A DNA stretch of 64,000 nt from Acanthaster planci (lineage: Eukaryota; Echinodermata; Asteroidea; Valvatida; Acanthasteridae). A model generated the notes under the pieces. It did not search any database. It was not told where the DNA came from and saw only the letters and a program-made list of their open reading frames with translations. The position numbers were made by a program, and so were the translations under genes. Shown in pieces: positions 35,305-47,420 of the stretch (positions are counted from its first letter, which is position 1; every line of letters starts with the position of its first letter). Where the stretch lies: positions 440,317 to 504,316 of the forward strand of contig NW_019091414.1 in assembly GCF_001949145.1 (NCBI RefSeq), given 5' to 3'.

Positions 35305-36820
35305 GTGTATAGTTGCAGATTTCCAACTTGCAGTAGCTGCTTGGTCTGTAAGCACAGCTACAGTGTGTAGTGCATGAAAGTATTTTTCATTTTGACTAAC
35401 TTCACGCCTTTTTCAACCCTAACCCCTTTACCAGGTCGCGGTGTGAGTTTTCCATATTTGTAACATTCTCATGTGCCTTCTTTTGTATACATGAAAGCAT
35501 GATGCTAATGTGATTAGGATGCTATGTTTGGCTGTTACATTATGGACTTGCTGTCTGTGATGTAAACACTATGAACATAAACGTGATAGGAGATGTGATT
35601 TTACTGGTTTTCAGGAAGCAAAGAGCATGTACATGTATGCACTGTATGCTTTTTCAAAGTAGGATTAGACTCTCCTGATTTCTCAAATGGTACCAATGCA
35701 ACTGTTATTTTTGAAGTTGTACAAGAACACATCATGAATGTTGAAATGCTGGAGAGAATTTGAAGTATTGATGTGTAATTACCGTAAGAGTAGGTTGCAA
35801 ATGTCTTTTCCACAGGAATATAGTATTTCCGTTCTCTATACAAATCCAACACTACCGGTATCAAATGATACATGTACGTGTACTCCAGTGCATACTGTTC
35901 ACATGTTGGCACAGATAAAGCAGATCTTGTATAAACCAGCATCAACAGTAAATCGTTGCACGTCCAGTGAATAATCAAGATCCATCTGTTATCAACTGTA
36001 ACCCATCTTACTCTTCTGAAGACGCAAGGTTTGACATGGCTAGATTTGCTGCCTCAAATGGTCGCTGATTATATTACTTGTAATGAGGATTTGTCCCAAA
36101 AGGGTCATTGTTCGTAATGTCATTGTAGCAAAACAGTATCTTCCTGAGCTTGGTCATTTCATGAGGTTGGGGCACAATGTGACATTGCTTTTGTTACATC
36201 TGCAACTTTTACCACCTCCATGACCTGTAGAGTAGGTCATTTACTCTGTACAAATAACACACACCCTCTGTATTCAGCCTTGCAAGATGTATAACAATGT
36301 CAGTTTGAAATCCATAAGCAGGGAAATAGCTGTTCATTTTTACAGAACCCGTGTAACACTTGACACCATCACAAATTGTGCCCCGACCTCGTGGAATGAC
36401 CCAGCTCCATGTAGATTGATGTGATCACGTTGAATGATTGATTTCTATTTCATTTTGGATTTTGTAGCATTCCTTTAGCTGAGTAGCAATTACCAAACAA
36501 CAGAAATGATTGAGCATGCTCTTCTTGGCTGTTACATATGTTTGAAAAGAACGTGTGTGATTTTAAACCATCCTTTACAAAGGGCTTCGTTGTTCTTTGT
36601 ACATGCATATCATTTGTGCAACCATTACTGAATTTCAGTCTCTTGTACATCATGGTCCACCTCAGCAGTGAGTCTCTAAAGATGTCAATCTCATTCTTTT
36701 AATGAAATGTTCCTACAAAATCATTGCTCTATATTTTTGCTTTCAATTTTATTAAGACTTTGTTCTTTTGTTTCGTATTGTTTTCTGTAAAAAGTACATG
36801 CGCATGCCATGCAGTGTGCG

Positions 36821-36876
36821 CACAACTGACTGTGACCACACAGCTGACTGTGACCACACAGCTGACTGTGACCACA
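36821..36876. repeat. 18-bp tandem repeat, about 3 copies
   Basis: The unit CAGCTGACTGTGACCACA repeats three times with one variant (CACAACTGACTGTGACCA first). It is noncoding and lies in the region downstream of the TENT4 stop. Confidence 0.8.
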
Positions 36877-39800
36877 TTAGTTGTTCCTGACTATGTTCCT
36901 GTATTTCCATTTCCTGCTTGAAAGTTTTATACAGTACAGTTTACTCTGAGTAGGAGCTACCAGTGAGTTTCTGTTCATTCTGGATTCTGTACTGAGAGGA
37001 ATAAGACCTTCCTGGAACATGACACTTATATGGGAAAGTTTATTCTTTTTGCCAGTTTTCATGATAGCTACAAATGTGACAAAGAAATGTTGAGATTCTT
37101 GGTCTTTGTTGAGTGTCATCTATAAAAACATGCATAACTGTGAATTTCTTAACCAGAAAGGAAAAAAAAAGCTGTGTAAATGCATAGCTGAAAAAGTGTC
37201 TTGACACGTCTCATTGCATTAGGTCAAGTACAGATTTTAAATTTTTAAAACTATGATGTACTTTTTTGTTGTTAATGTTGTATATTTCCCTTGATGTGTT
37301 TACGCTGAAACATTTATTTTGCTCTGGATGTTTTTTATCAATTTTAGGGTATAATGTGTTTTCTGCTTTGTGTACTTCTTTAAATGGAAATGTGTGAGAT
37401 TATGCTAGAGAGAGTGATTGACATATGGGTTTTGTCTTGAGATTGGTGACATTTCACACTAAACAAAATTACAATAATTTGAAAGGTAAAAGTATATTAA
37501 AAGATGTACCATTTTCAAATGTGAATATTTATATATTCTTGTATTATGTATACATATTCAAATTGTGATGGGATGATACATGAATATTGCATCATTTGCA
37601 CACCAAAGTTAGTCAGTCGTTTGCAGAGTTGACTTTGACAAAAATGTAAAAAAGAAAACCAAGATTAGTTTTTCCTAACCTGTTGGTCATTAAAACCAAA
37701 CCACCTAGTCTGAAAATTTGAGTTGATTTGTGACTGCAAATGTACATAAATGTCAGTTTTTCTGACTTGAGTGAAGATAAGTTGGTCAAAAATGAAAAAA
37801 TTAACACGTGTTAAAAACAAGTATGTGGTTAATGTAAGATGTGAACCTTACAGTAGACTATCTTGCACTAAAGTTTGTCATTTGAAGCAGTGGGAATGTA
37901 GATACAAAACTGATGTTCATGTACGTATCACAAGAAAGAATCAAAAAGTTACAAAAAAATACATTGAGAAAAATTTTACTCCAATTCGAGACTTTCAAAA
38001 TATGGCAAATCAAGAAATCCATGCAGGGTAGATTTACAGATCAGTTCTTACAGTCATCTCTGGTTGCCACATCGTAATTAGACTTTGTAAATAAAGTACC
38101 ATATCTTGCTGTAAATTTTATACATAGTTGATAACGGTAATTATTATAAATATGTGAATATTATTTTTTCCTGACAGGAATATTTTGAAATGCTTTCCAA
38201 TTTTTACAGTGAGAAGAGAAGCTGAGACTGGGTTAGTTTACAGAGCGGCATTTGATCACATTGCACGTTTTTAATGTAGAAATTGAGCCTGGAGCAAGTG
38301 ACAATAACCACTTGTATGCATACAATATTACTGTAGGTCTATGTAGCATCAATACATCAGCCCACAAACTGTTCATTTCAATATCCTGCAAGTTTCTTAA
38401 AGGGAAATAAGAGAAATCATATTGGTACTAGATATTGGTATGCTAGGGTAAGGACAATTTAATTCCAACCTCTCAACTAACGCAGTCGATTTCTAACAGC
38501 AGCAAAGTTACACTTGTATTGCTTGATTATTTCTAACCAGTTAAAATGCAAAAGACAAATTCACCGGTGCATTTCTGTAATGGTACTGTTTCTTCCACTT
38601 ACCAAGTACCCAACACCAGTAGAAGACACCTGTAAGAAGGGTAGGATCAGAAAGCTGAGGAGAACCGACTAAAGTCCGTGGAAGATGGTTAGGCAGAAAA
38701 TGGTCAAGTTTGACCATGCTGAGCATTATTCAGAAATTCAAGTGTTCAATCAGACTTCAGCTACTTCCCTTGTAAGGCCATAAGGTAACTCTCCCAAGGG
38801 AATCCTTATTCACTTCAACAACATGCTTTGTGCATCGTTTAACATTAAGTGACATTTATTGATGTACGCTGTTTTGAAGTGAAGTTATTGAAAATTATGT
38901 GTGTAAGGCCGAATTAGAATCGTGACTTGGGCTTTATTTTTAACATTTTACTTTGTTTTTGGATTGTAAAAAATTACCAAAAAAAAAATATAAAAATCGA
39001 AATACAAACCAAAAAAATGTATTTTACTGCATGTCAACCTCCCCACGTATATTTCAGTTGTATTTTGTTATTTTATGTGTATGAAAAAAGAGATAAGTCC
39101 TTAGAATTCTATTTAAAAGATAAAAAGCCCAAATATGAACAACATACGGATTTAAACACTAAATTTTTTCCATTCATTTGTAAACTCACCAGGAAAGTAC
39201 TGTCCTCATGTCACATTTGTTCTATGAGTTTTTGCCAAAATTTGAAATAAAGGATTCCATTTGATTCCCCAAAATGTGTCTGATAAATGTGTGATAGTCT
39301 TTCTGTGTCCATCTTTGGAGGCGAGAAAAAATCAACTCCAGTTACACTGCTGATGAATTTAACACATCTAGAGAAGGACCATACTAATGGTATATATAAA
39401 ACACAAGGTATGAAGTCATGCATTCCTATGACAACTATTTAATGTCCACAGTACAGCAGACATGCAAAATCTTGAATTGCTTTGCAGGAAATAGTCCAGA
39501 CCTAGTAAGGGCAACAAAGTTCAGGCACATAACTACAGACAGCCTTACTTGAAAAGTCTCCAACATGACTGACAACAGTGGACAGCACTGAATGCATGTA
39601 CATGTATTACTATGCCATTCAATTTTGATGATGCTGCAATTTTGTGTTAACAAGTGGTTATGATGACTGCACTACGCGCATGTCAAATCAGTGTGCACAC
39701 GAGTCAATTCTCATCAGTTTCACTAAGCCACCAAGAGTCTCAAAGTTCATATTCCTTGTGATATACATGAGCACCCCCCCATGTAATTTGGCATAAAATT

Positions 39801-39939
39801 ATGATCCCCTTTTCCCACCAACTGGACAGATTTCTACAGCCTTTTCATTGCCCAACTGAATTAAAAAAGAATGAAGTCCTAACAAAACAAATGCCCTGCC
39901 AAGCCCAAGCCCACAAATTTAATTTTCAGATCACAAACA

Positions 39940-40320
39940 AGATTTATCTTAATTATTTTAGCCATTGTGACTTTTATCATTGACCTTTCAGGCTTAACTG
40001 AAAATCTTGTAAGATTACCTAAAAGAATGCACAAACCAAATTCGATGCTCTTACATGCTGACATTACATTTGTTTTGGTCAATGTGACCTTGGCATTTTG
40101 AACCTAAATGCAATAGGTTTCTTTGGATTACTGAGAACAATCCATAGTCCAAAGTTAACGTTCATACACAAAGCATTTCTCAAGTTATCACGCTGACAAG
40201 ATTTGTTTTGGTTATTGTGACCTTAAACTCTAAGCCCAAGATCACCAAGAGCACTCCACTAACCAACACTGAAGTTCATACGCAAAGTAATTCTCAGTTA
40301 TTGTCCTTCACTAACATTCT
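39940..40320. repeat. degenerate tandem repeat, unit about 130 bp, about 3 copies
   Basis: A recurring core, GTTATTGTGACCTT and variants, occurs near 39961, 40078 and 40211, spaced 117-133 bases. Shared flanks include ACAAGATTTGTTTTGGTTA and TTCATACACAAAGCATTTCT. The copies are diverged. The class is unknown. Confidence 0.5.
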
Positions 40321-40920
40321 GAACACAAACACACACCCACTCAAGAATAAGGCGGAAACAGTGTGCTGCTTCAACTTCATTGGTAGGGCATAAAAACAAG
40401 ATGAAGAATTGTAACCGCAGCCAATCACCAGGAAAGCGTGGACAGGCAGCCATAAACACCATGGATAAACAAGTTAAGGACTTACAGCAGTGAGCTATAA
40501 ATAAAAACTAGAGCACATCACGTACAAAATGATGCCTGCTACGTGCATCCATGTTTGTGAACAAACCTATGAAAAACTCAAAATTTTGTACGGCTTTTGT
40601 ACGACTATTTTTATGGCCGTTTTGTGTATCTGCATGTGTATTCTATAACGATGCATATACGTCAACAAAGCCCATACGTAGAAAACCTAAACACACTATC
40701 AGTAAAACCTTTCATTTTGCTCTGGACAAATAAAGCGCAAACCCACTGCAATTAAGTTTTGCTATGGCTTCATTAATCAGATTTTATTAGTGCCCGATGC
40801 ACGTTGCATTTGGAGTACACATTTCAACATTCATTCTATCTGATTTGGAATGCTCTATAACCATGCACATGGACTCAAAATGTCTGCACCATCAAATTTT
40901 CTCCGTGTGGTGATGAGCAG

Positions 40921-41344
40921 TTAACCCCTTCGCGACAGATGATGGTAAAAGCCGCCGTAAAAATTGAGATTCTCAGCCCGCTTTTCAGCCATTATTCTCA
41001 GCCCACGCTCGAGCAAACACGGTGAAAGAAGGCAGACCCTGGCTCTTGTATATATGGTGATTGGCCTTTGTGTGTAGCCCAGAAATGAAAAGACCAAAGT
41101 TGCATCATAATCACCAGCTTCACAATAGTCCCCACTTTGAAAAGTGGCAACGGGAATGTGGAACCGTGAGTAGAGCCGCATGCCACCGAACAATGAGCCT
41201 TTTCACCGAGTAATTCAAAGTGTGCAGAGCAAGCAGGGCCACAAACCGAGAATTTGCGGTTTGGCAGGTGGCTTTCGTGGCCAAGCGAGGATGGAATTCT
41301 CGGAGTCGGCTTTCAGAAAAAAGTACCCATTGTCAAGGGGTTAA
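40921..41344. mobile_element. piggyBac-like MITE flanked by TTAA
   Basis: TTAA at 40921-40924 and 41341-41344 bracket ends reading CCCCTTCGCGACA on the left and CCCCTTGACA on the reverse strand at the right. A TTAA target duplication with C-rich, inverted ends is the mark of piggyBac-type elements. The 416-bp interior has no transposase. Confidence 0.55.
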
Positions 41345-42554
41345 AGCTTTAATAATTTAATATACTTCAACTTCAATTTTAACTTTATTTCCACATAAAA
41401 AAATAGAATACACTCGGAGGGTAATGTAAACAAAAAATATGTGGTTGAGGATCACTTAAGAGCAAAGCTTCTCAAGTAGCGATCCCTGTAGTCAATAGTA
41501 AACAATTTATGTATACTGAGGAATTAACGCACACACATAACATTGGTAAGAGTATGGGCATGACATGATTAGAACCAACCCTGCAGCTGCAACCCCGTGA
41601 AAAAGAAACACTTTATTACTTTGCAAACAATATAGCTGTATGACTTGCAGTTCAAAGCAGTCAATCAAGCAATATGAGAGGGAAATTCTGGCATGCTGTT
41701 GTGTATGAGACTCTTGTACATATGCAAAGAAGAGACGTTTTTATTAATCCACCCTGAGTTAAAGTGCACCCTCACTGGCAAAAGAAAGACAGGCTGGTGA
41801 GATGGTGAGAAGTCCTGCACATGTTCAGCGCACACACAAAGACCATACATTCCAGCATAAATTTGTTGCATATACTCAGCACGCTCTGCATCAAATGTGC
41901 ACAAACTTCCATGCCTAGACTGTGACTTTGTACCAAAGGTTCAGTATTTTCATTTAAAACACGCCCTCTTTTGTTCCCGCTCTGAGCGAACACCAAGAAC
42001 CAATCTCAGTTAGGTTTGCCCAGCACACACACACACGTTCTGTGCCTGTAGGAACTGTACACATTGAAACATAGATGTTGCTATGATCAAAAATGCCATA
42101 CGGACAATTGTTTGTCTCCACTACTTGGTCTAGATTTTCCAAACAAAACAAATGGTCCCTTCAATGAGGAAGCAGCCTGGACATGTTCGTTCACATGTAC
42201 TTGAATAGCACTTGTGGGGATAACTTGAATGATAGTTATCGTTGGGGGTGTTTGTCCCTACAATTCAGTGCAAAATTTCCTGACAAAAAAATGTCCCCAC
42301 AAAATGGCGCTGGTCAAGGCAAGCACATTGGCATGGAGAACAAACGCACAAACAGTGTGGCAAATCTGTAGCTTCGTCAAGTTGGTTCTAGGCACACAAT
42401 GTCAATAGTGGTGGTCTATTACTGCCTCCCAGACCAAAGGAAACATGCGATAATCACAGACAGAGAAACACAGACAAGAATTACTCATTATAACACCTTC
42501 TAGTAATGAAACCAGGGCTCCCTCAAGGGGCATAGGCACTGTAGCCAAAAGGCC

Positions 42555-42700
42555 TGGGGAAACCTAGAGAGAGGAGATGAAGGAGAAGTTGTCAGTTTTA
42601 GAGGTGGGAGGAAAATTGTGAAATAATATTCCAGGGGGAAACCCACAGCATGAAGGGGAGACTGAAAGCCTACTCCAGTGACAGCCTGGGGGGACTGGAA
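42555..42700 (-). mobile_element. SINE-like repeat, copy 2
   Basis: On the minus strand it reads TGTGGGTTTCCCCCTGG followed by TTCCTCCCACCTCTAAAACTGA, matching the body of the repeat at 26290-26435. No clear A box was seen in this copy. Confidence 0.45.
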
Positions 42701-42957
42701 AACTGATCACAAAGTGAGGACAAGTATCGCATATTCAGACTCCCCTTAGGTTTGAATGACCTTAAAAAAAAGTGACTTGGCAAAGATTTTGAACTGACAG
42801 ATCAAAACTAAAACGGTATCCAGCCTTGCATTAACAGCCTTAAAATACTTGACAATCATCAGCCACAACACAAAATAAAATGGTTCCCATTTACAAAGGT
42901 ATTTACATCAACTGGACATTTATAAATACATGTACAATGTGATTCTACATGTGCATA

Positions 42958-45900
42958 TCAAACATCAATGTTGGTGTAGGAGTGGAATGCTTTGAGATTG
43001 TTCCTTTCTAAGAAGCCGCCAAGTTGTCTGCCAGGTCCCACCTCATATGTCTTGGGGAATCCCTGCCCCTTGTTACGTTGATACATCTCATGCATAGTCT
43101 GCTCCCAGTGGATGGGTTCTAGCAGCTGACGTTTCAGAAGTGTTCGTATGTGCTTAGCATGTCGGTAACGCTTGCCATTGACGTTGGAGTGAACACTAAT
43201 GACAGGAGTGTCAAAGGGAACACGATCGACTGCTGAATAGAAGGCATCCTTAGCTGGAGCCATGAGAGGCGAGTGGAAAGCACCACTCACTGGTACTCGC
43301 TTGGCTGCCCGTAAAGAGTAGTGACGAGACATCTCTTGGATGAAATCCAAAGCCTAAGTTGAACAAAAAAAAGGTGATATCCAAGTCAACATCTGAATGC
43401 TCTTCTGGTATATTTACTCATCAACCAATTTCACTTTAAGTTTTACCAATGTACCACAAATTGGTTCGGTGTTAAATTTTTACGTGACTAACACCCACAG
43501 GTTAACAGTACCCCCAAGAAACATGGAACATTCTTTGCATGAGGTTGCTTAAATGCACACTGATTGGTTATCAAGCTGGTTTGTTTTCATTCATCACTTA
43601 CCCACAATCCTTTGCATTTTAATACAATTTAGAGGGTTAGGTTCAATTTACATGGATGCGTACAAGAAACTTGCATGCCTTTGATGTCTCTCAACATTCA
43701 TGTACATGAAACTGCTACTAGAAATACACCGATTCAGAAATGCACACACCTCTACGGAGATGGCACGCTTCCTGAAATGCCTTTACCCATCATGTTATGT
43801 CACATGATAAACATTGATAACTAGCCAATCAAATTGTGCCAGTATGACTCTTATTGCTGGCAATGAGAGTCAGTCAACCTTTCTTACTTTAGTGTGTCCT
43901 GCGATGACTTTGGCCTCTGGGAAAAGATGAGATGCAATGGTACAGACTGGTACCTTGATCCCATCTAGAATACAAGCATCCATGGCCTCACGACATATCA
44001 TCTTGAAGTGTACACCACGTCGACCAATCACAGACAGCATACCACTAGAAACCAGCTCAGAGGCATGTTGCATGGCTTCGGCACGGATTTTGATTAAATG
44101 TATGGCTGTGTGAAAACAAGAGCAATGAAATGTGGCAGTCAAAATGGGTTTGATGGAACCAATCACTGTGCTTGCCTGGGTATGTGAAAGAATATTATGT
44201 TTGGTTAAAAATTGGTCTTTTGAATTGTTGGAGTATACAATGATTTTGTAAAAATACTCAGAAATGCTGAAAATGCTTGGAACCAAGACTGGAATTGTAC
44301 AAAATGGGTAAATTATCAGTTAGAAATATGCATTTATTGAACGGACAGAAACCACACTACGCAAGCTCACCCTTACCTCTGATTGAATAGAAGATTCAAC
44401 CTGGCCCACTGGAGACCATAAGACATGACAGTCTCCTGTCTACTTACCATCCTCGAAAGACAGGGCACCAGAGAACACTAAAGCAGAGAACTCTCCAACG
44501 CTGAATCCTGACGCAGCCACACAATTGGCTACAGCCTAGCAGAGAAAATGACGGTAATCATCACAAATCAGCCAAGAGAGTGGGCTATAATTTGAAAACT
44601 GAACAAGCAGAGAACACTTTGGAAATATATTGCATTTTGTCAACTAAACGTACTATCAAAGTACTATTTAGATCACATAAAAATCATATTTGTGGTGAAA
44701 AGTGCTAATGTCCAAGCTGTAAGCAATGAGCTCTGCATTATCAGAATTTGTAAAACATTGTAGATCAGGTAACACACACGAGAACCAAGGTGTGTTGATG
44801 TGTTCAATCTTCAAGATTTAATCAACATGTCAATAAAAGAAAAAACCTCAAGAAACATTCAAAGCTGCCACACCTTGGGTTGGTCCTCTTTGAGTTTCTC
44901 AACTGCAGCTAACGAGCACACTACAACCGCTGGCTGACTGTGAACAGTACGATTTAGTTCTTCTTTTGATCCATTCAGACAGAGATCTAGCAGGTCATAG
45001 CCAAGAATCTCAGATGCAATACTGAACATCTGCTTGACATTTGGATATTGTAGAAGCTGATGACCCATGCCTGGAAACTGTGTCCCTGTTTCAAGGTATT
45101 GAAAAAAGACAAGTTTGAAGAAGTAAGTGGGAAATCTGAAAGGTGACAAATTTAGATGGTGGTAAAACTGTAAAAGTAACTACAAAAAAATCATCAAAGG
45201 ATCAATTCTTCACTTTGTGAGGACCAGATTATCAAATTATGATGAAATTTCTTAAATTATTTTCAAGGATGGATTTGCACCGGGGAGATGTTAATTAATT
45301 CTGACTCTAACCAGCCAACAAACACCAGTAAGCTCAGTGGTTGAGTGGTTAAGACGTCTGCACGAGTAAGCAAGAAGTCATGGGTTCGAGTCCCACCCGA
45401 GGGGCAAATGCTGAGTTTACAGTGTTATAATACATGTTGGGCAGGGCAAAATCAAAAATTACTTTCTTAAATTGTTTACATTTGACTTAACTACATCCAA
45501 TGCAAGTCTTGAAGCGCATGTACACGTACACGACTTTGTACATGTACCATACATCTGCTGTTGGCCTAAACGCCACACACGTAACCAGCATTACGCTGGT
45601 TCCCAATTAAACCGGTGTGCTTTTGTACTGTGAATTGGTAGTAAACTGGTACTTGCCCATTCCCACTCTCTTTCTGTTTCGTCTTCCTGACTTTCAGTAC
45701 CGCTGCATATTCTAAAATCGTCCATATTTCCCAGTTTTCATTGTTTCATCTCATACTACGTGAGATAAAACAATGAGATGTATATACAGAGCGTAAGTAT
45801 ACAAGTAAACATGTTCGAGTTTCGGGCGTTTTACTCCAGTGCACATAATCAGTGAACTGTTCACATAACCTTTGCCCCGAGGTTGCAGAGCTTCATCGAT

Positions 45901-46883
45901 GCCACGCGGGATCAGGATCCGGTGTAAACGCAGCGTGGATCTGATCCCCTCGCTTGATTGCTCTTGCCAGATCTGATCTTCCGTTGCAAGATCAAGTGTA
46001 AACGCGGCGATAGTTGGTAGTCAATGTACTGAGAAATCCTTTGTAAATATAAATATTCTAATAATCTTTTCTGGCATTGCACCTTGTCCAGGAAAGAGAA
46101 ATGCCGTCATCTCTCGCGGATTAAGCTTTGGTCTTTCTGCCTTCTGTGACTGAAGTCTTGCCTCTCGTCGTTGAGGGATGTCTGAGAAATCAAAGTCCTT
46201 TCTTGGCTCCTCTACCTGTGCTTCATCAAGAAGTTTGTGCATGCTTTGAATTCGTTGAGCTGCCATAGACTTGGCTACTTGATCTCTGTTTTTACTGTTT
46301 TCTGAATAAAAGAAAAAAGATTGGGGAAAAAAATAGTTTCTCCATTGATATTTGTCTGACAACCTACAGTTGAGTCCGATCAACAATTCCTTTGTTTTTA
46401 ATTCATCCACTGAACCAAATAAATTGACTCACTTTTATTTTCTACAGCACAGTTTCCATCAATTTGTGACTAGAAAATAATTTTGCCTAGAATGGATCAT
46501 TAACCTTGTGACCTATATGTAATGGATCATATGGTATCATTTATCAACTAAGTAAGGAATCCAAGCTTACAGGAAGAGGATCTGCCCGTATTAATGGTCC
46601 AGGTTGAGACTGGTGGGCATTACTAAAGTACATCAAAACACTGAAAAGAGTGAATGCGATTCTTTTCACCTGTCATCCCTGATCTCGCTGATGTAGAATC
46701 TCCCATCTCATTTCTGTCTCCATCTCTGCTCACAGATCCAAGATGTCTTCCTTGGAGTAAACCTGTTGTATCTAATCCTGTCCTCTCTTGCTTCAAGCAT
46801 CTTGGATAATGGCATCTTGACCTCAAGACAGCCTGTGAGAGAGTGTAAACATTTCTTATTCTCATCAAACTAGCTGGATGCAT
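42958..46883 (-). CDS. MCAT: mitochondrial malonyl-CoA:acyl carrier protein transacylase, complete, 6 coding exons
   Basis: MCAT moves malonate from CoA to mitochondrial acyl carrier protein, the loading step of mitochondrial type II fatty-acid synthesis that feeds lipoate production. Exons are 46883-46670, 46301-46083, 45085-44874, 44535-44448, 44105-43888 and 43353-42958, 1347 nt or 448 aa; human is 390. The first in-frame ATG is at 46883. The leader (MHPASLMRIRNVYTLSQAVL, then R/K-rich) lacks acids for over 30 residues and looks like a mitochondrial presequence. Family motifs are FLFPGQGTQFPGMG around 139-152, the nucleophile elbow GFSVGE with S227, KIRAEAM with R252, and PVSGAFHSPLM with H344, the expected catalytic set. 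EVGPGRQLGG is near the C-terminus. The open frame extends a further 132 nt upstream to TTG at 47015 without an ATG; an upstream spliced start is possible but not needed. Confidence 0.93.
45268..45456 (+). mobile_element. composite inverted-repeat element with tRNA-like unit (MCAT intron)
   Basis: It starts TTTGCACCGGGGAGATGTTAAT and contains a tRNA-like stretch at 45331-45402 with A-box-like GGTTGAGTGGTTAAGA and B box GGTTCGAGTCC. It ends in a degenerate GGGCAGGGCAAAA arm. The tRNA-like part closely matches 2763-2835, so both copies derive from one family. Confidence 0.6.
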
Positions 46884-47289
46884 GATATGGAAGTTCCTCA
46901 GTACGCCTGCCACAGGAGACAGACTGCAACAACTCTTCCAGGTTTGATCCTTCGTCAATCCTTTGAGGAGTGTCAGTCTCAATAGCGATGAATGCTGAAA
47001 CTGTCGTGAAGTCAAGTCTCTTCAATTTTCTGGTCAGAGTTGCTGCCAGTATTTGTAACTTTCAAATGTTTCCACAAACTTCGGAGCTGCTATGCCATTA
47101 AGCACTACCTCTGCACTTTGATAGGCAAGATGTACCAGGCAGAGTTGAAAATGCTTCTATCTGCACAAGGAAGATACAAGAAATATAGTAAAACATATTT
47201 GAAAATCACTAAAAAAGGCAGCTTTTCAATGTTTAGCTGTCCCATACATGCATGTACCTAAACTACTGTCTTCTACTTATTACACATAT

Positions 47290-47420
47290 GTGATTGTTTT
47301 TATGCAGTTACTACATGTAGGTGAAGAGTTTTGATGAATATACATGTACTATGTGACATAGTACATGTATATTCATCAAAACTCATCACCTACATGTAGT
47401 AACTGCATAAAAACAATCAC
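47290..47420. repeat. 131-bp near-perfect palindrome
   Basis: The 65-base arms 47290-47354 and 47356-47420 are complementary except at one position, around a single central base (47355). The centre reads TACTATGTGACATAGTA. Its spacing excludes a normal hairpin loop. It could extrude as a cruciform or result from fold-back replication. Confidence 0.85.

Larger units (their letters stand above)
32705..38100 (+). other. TENT4 3'UTR and downstream A+T-rich region
   Basis: No further coding exon is recognisable. AATAAA at 33279-33284, followed by A-rich sequence, gives a short 3'UTR of about 0.6 kb. A second strong candidate is AATAAA at 38090-38095, overlapped by TGTAAATA at 38087-38094, a Pumilio-type recognition element, which would give a 5.4 kb 3'UTR. 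The region is A+T-rich and poor in recognisable transposons, which fits a long UTR but does not prove it. A strong hairpin is at 35268-35304. Confidence 0.4.
38101..42957. other. TENT4-MCAT convergent intergenic region
   Basis: No coding exon is supported. The left part is plain A+T-rich DNA. From about 39.9 kb it holds a tandem repeat of about 130 bp, a TTAA-flanked MITE at 40921-41344 and a minus-strand SINE copy at 42555-42700. The MCAT 3'UTR enters from the right; minus-strand AATAAA at 41617-41612 is a candidate signal giving a UTR of about 1.3 kb. Confidence 0.4.

Noticed and set aside
40921-41193. 90-codon minus-strand frame
   Set aside because: It lies within the TTAA-flanked MITE and has no family resemblance.
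46884-47015. N-terminal extension of MCAT starting at 47015
   Set aside because: That position is TTG, not ATG, and an in-frame TGA lies a few codons upstream. The first in-frame ATG is at 46883 and gives a good mitochondrial leader.
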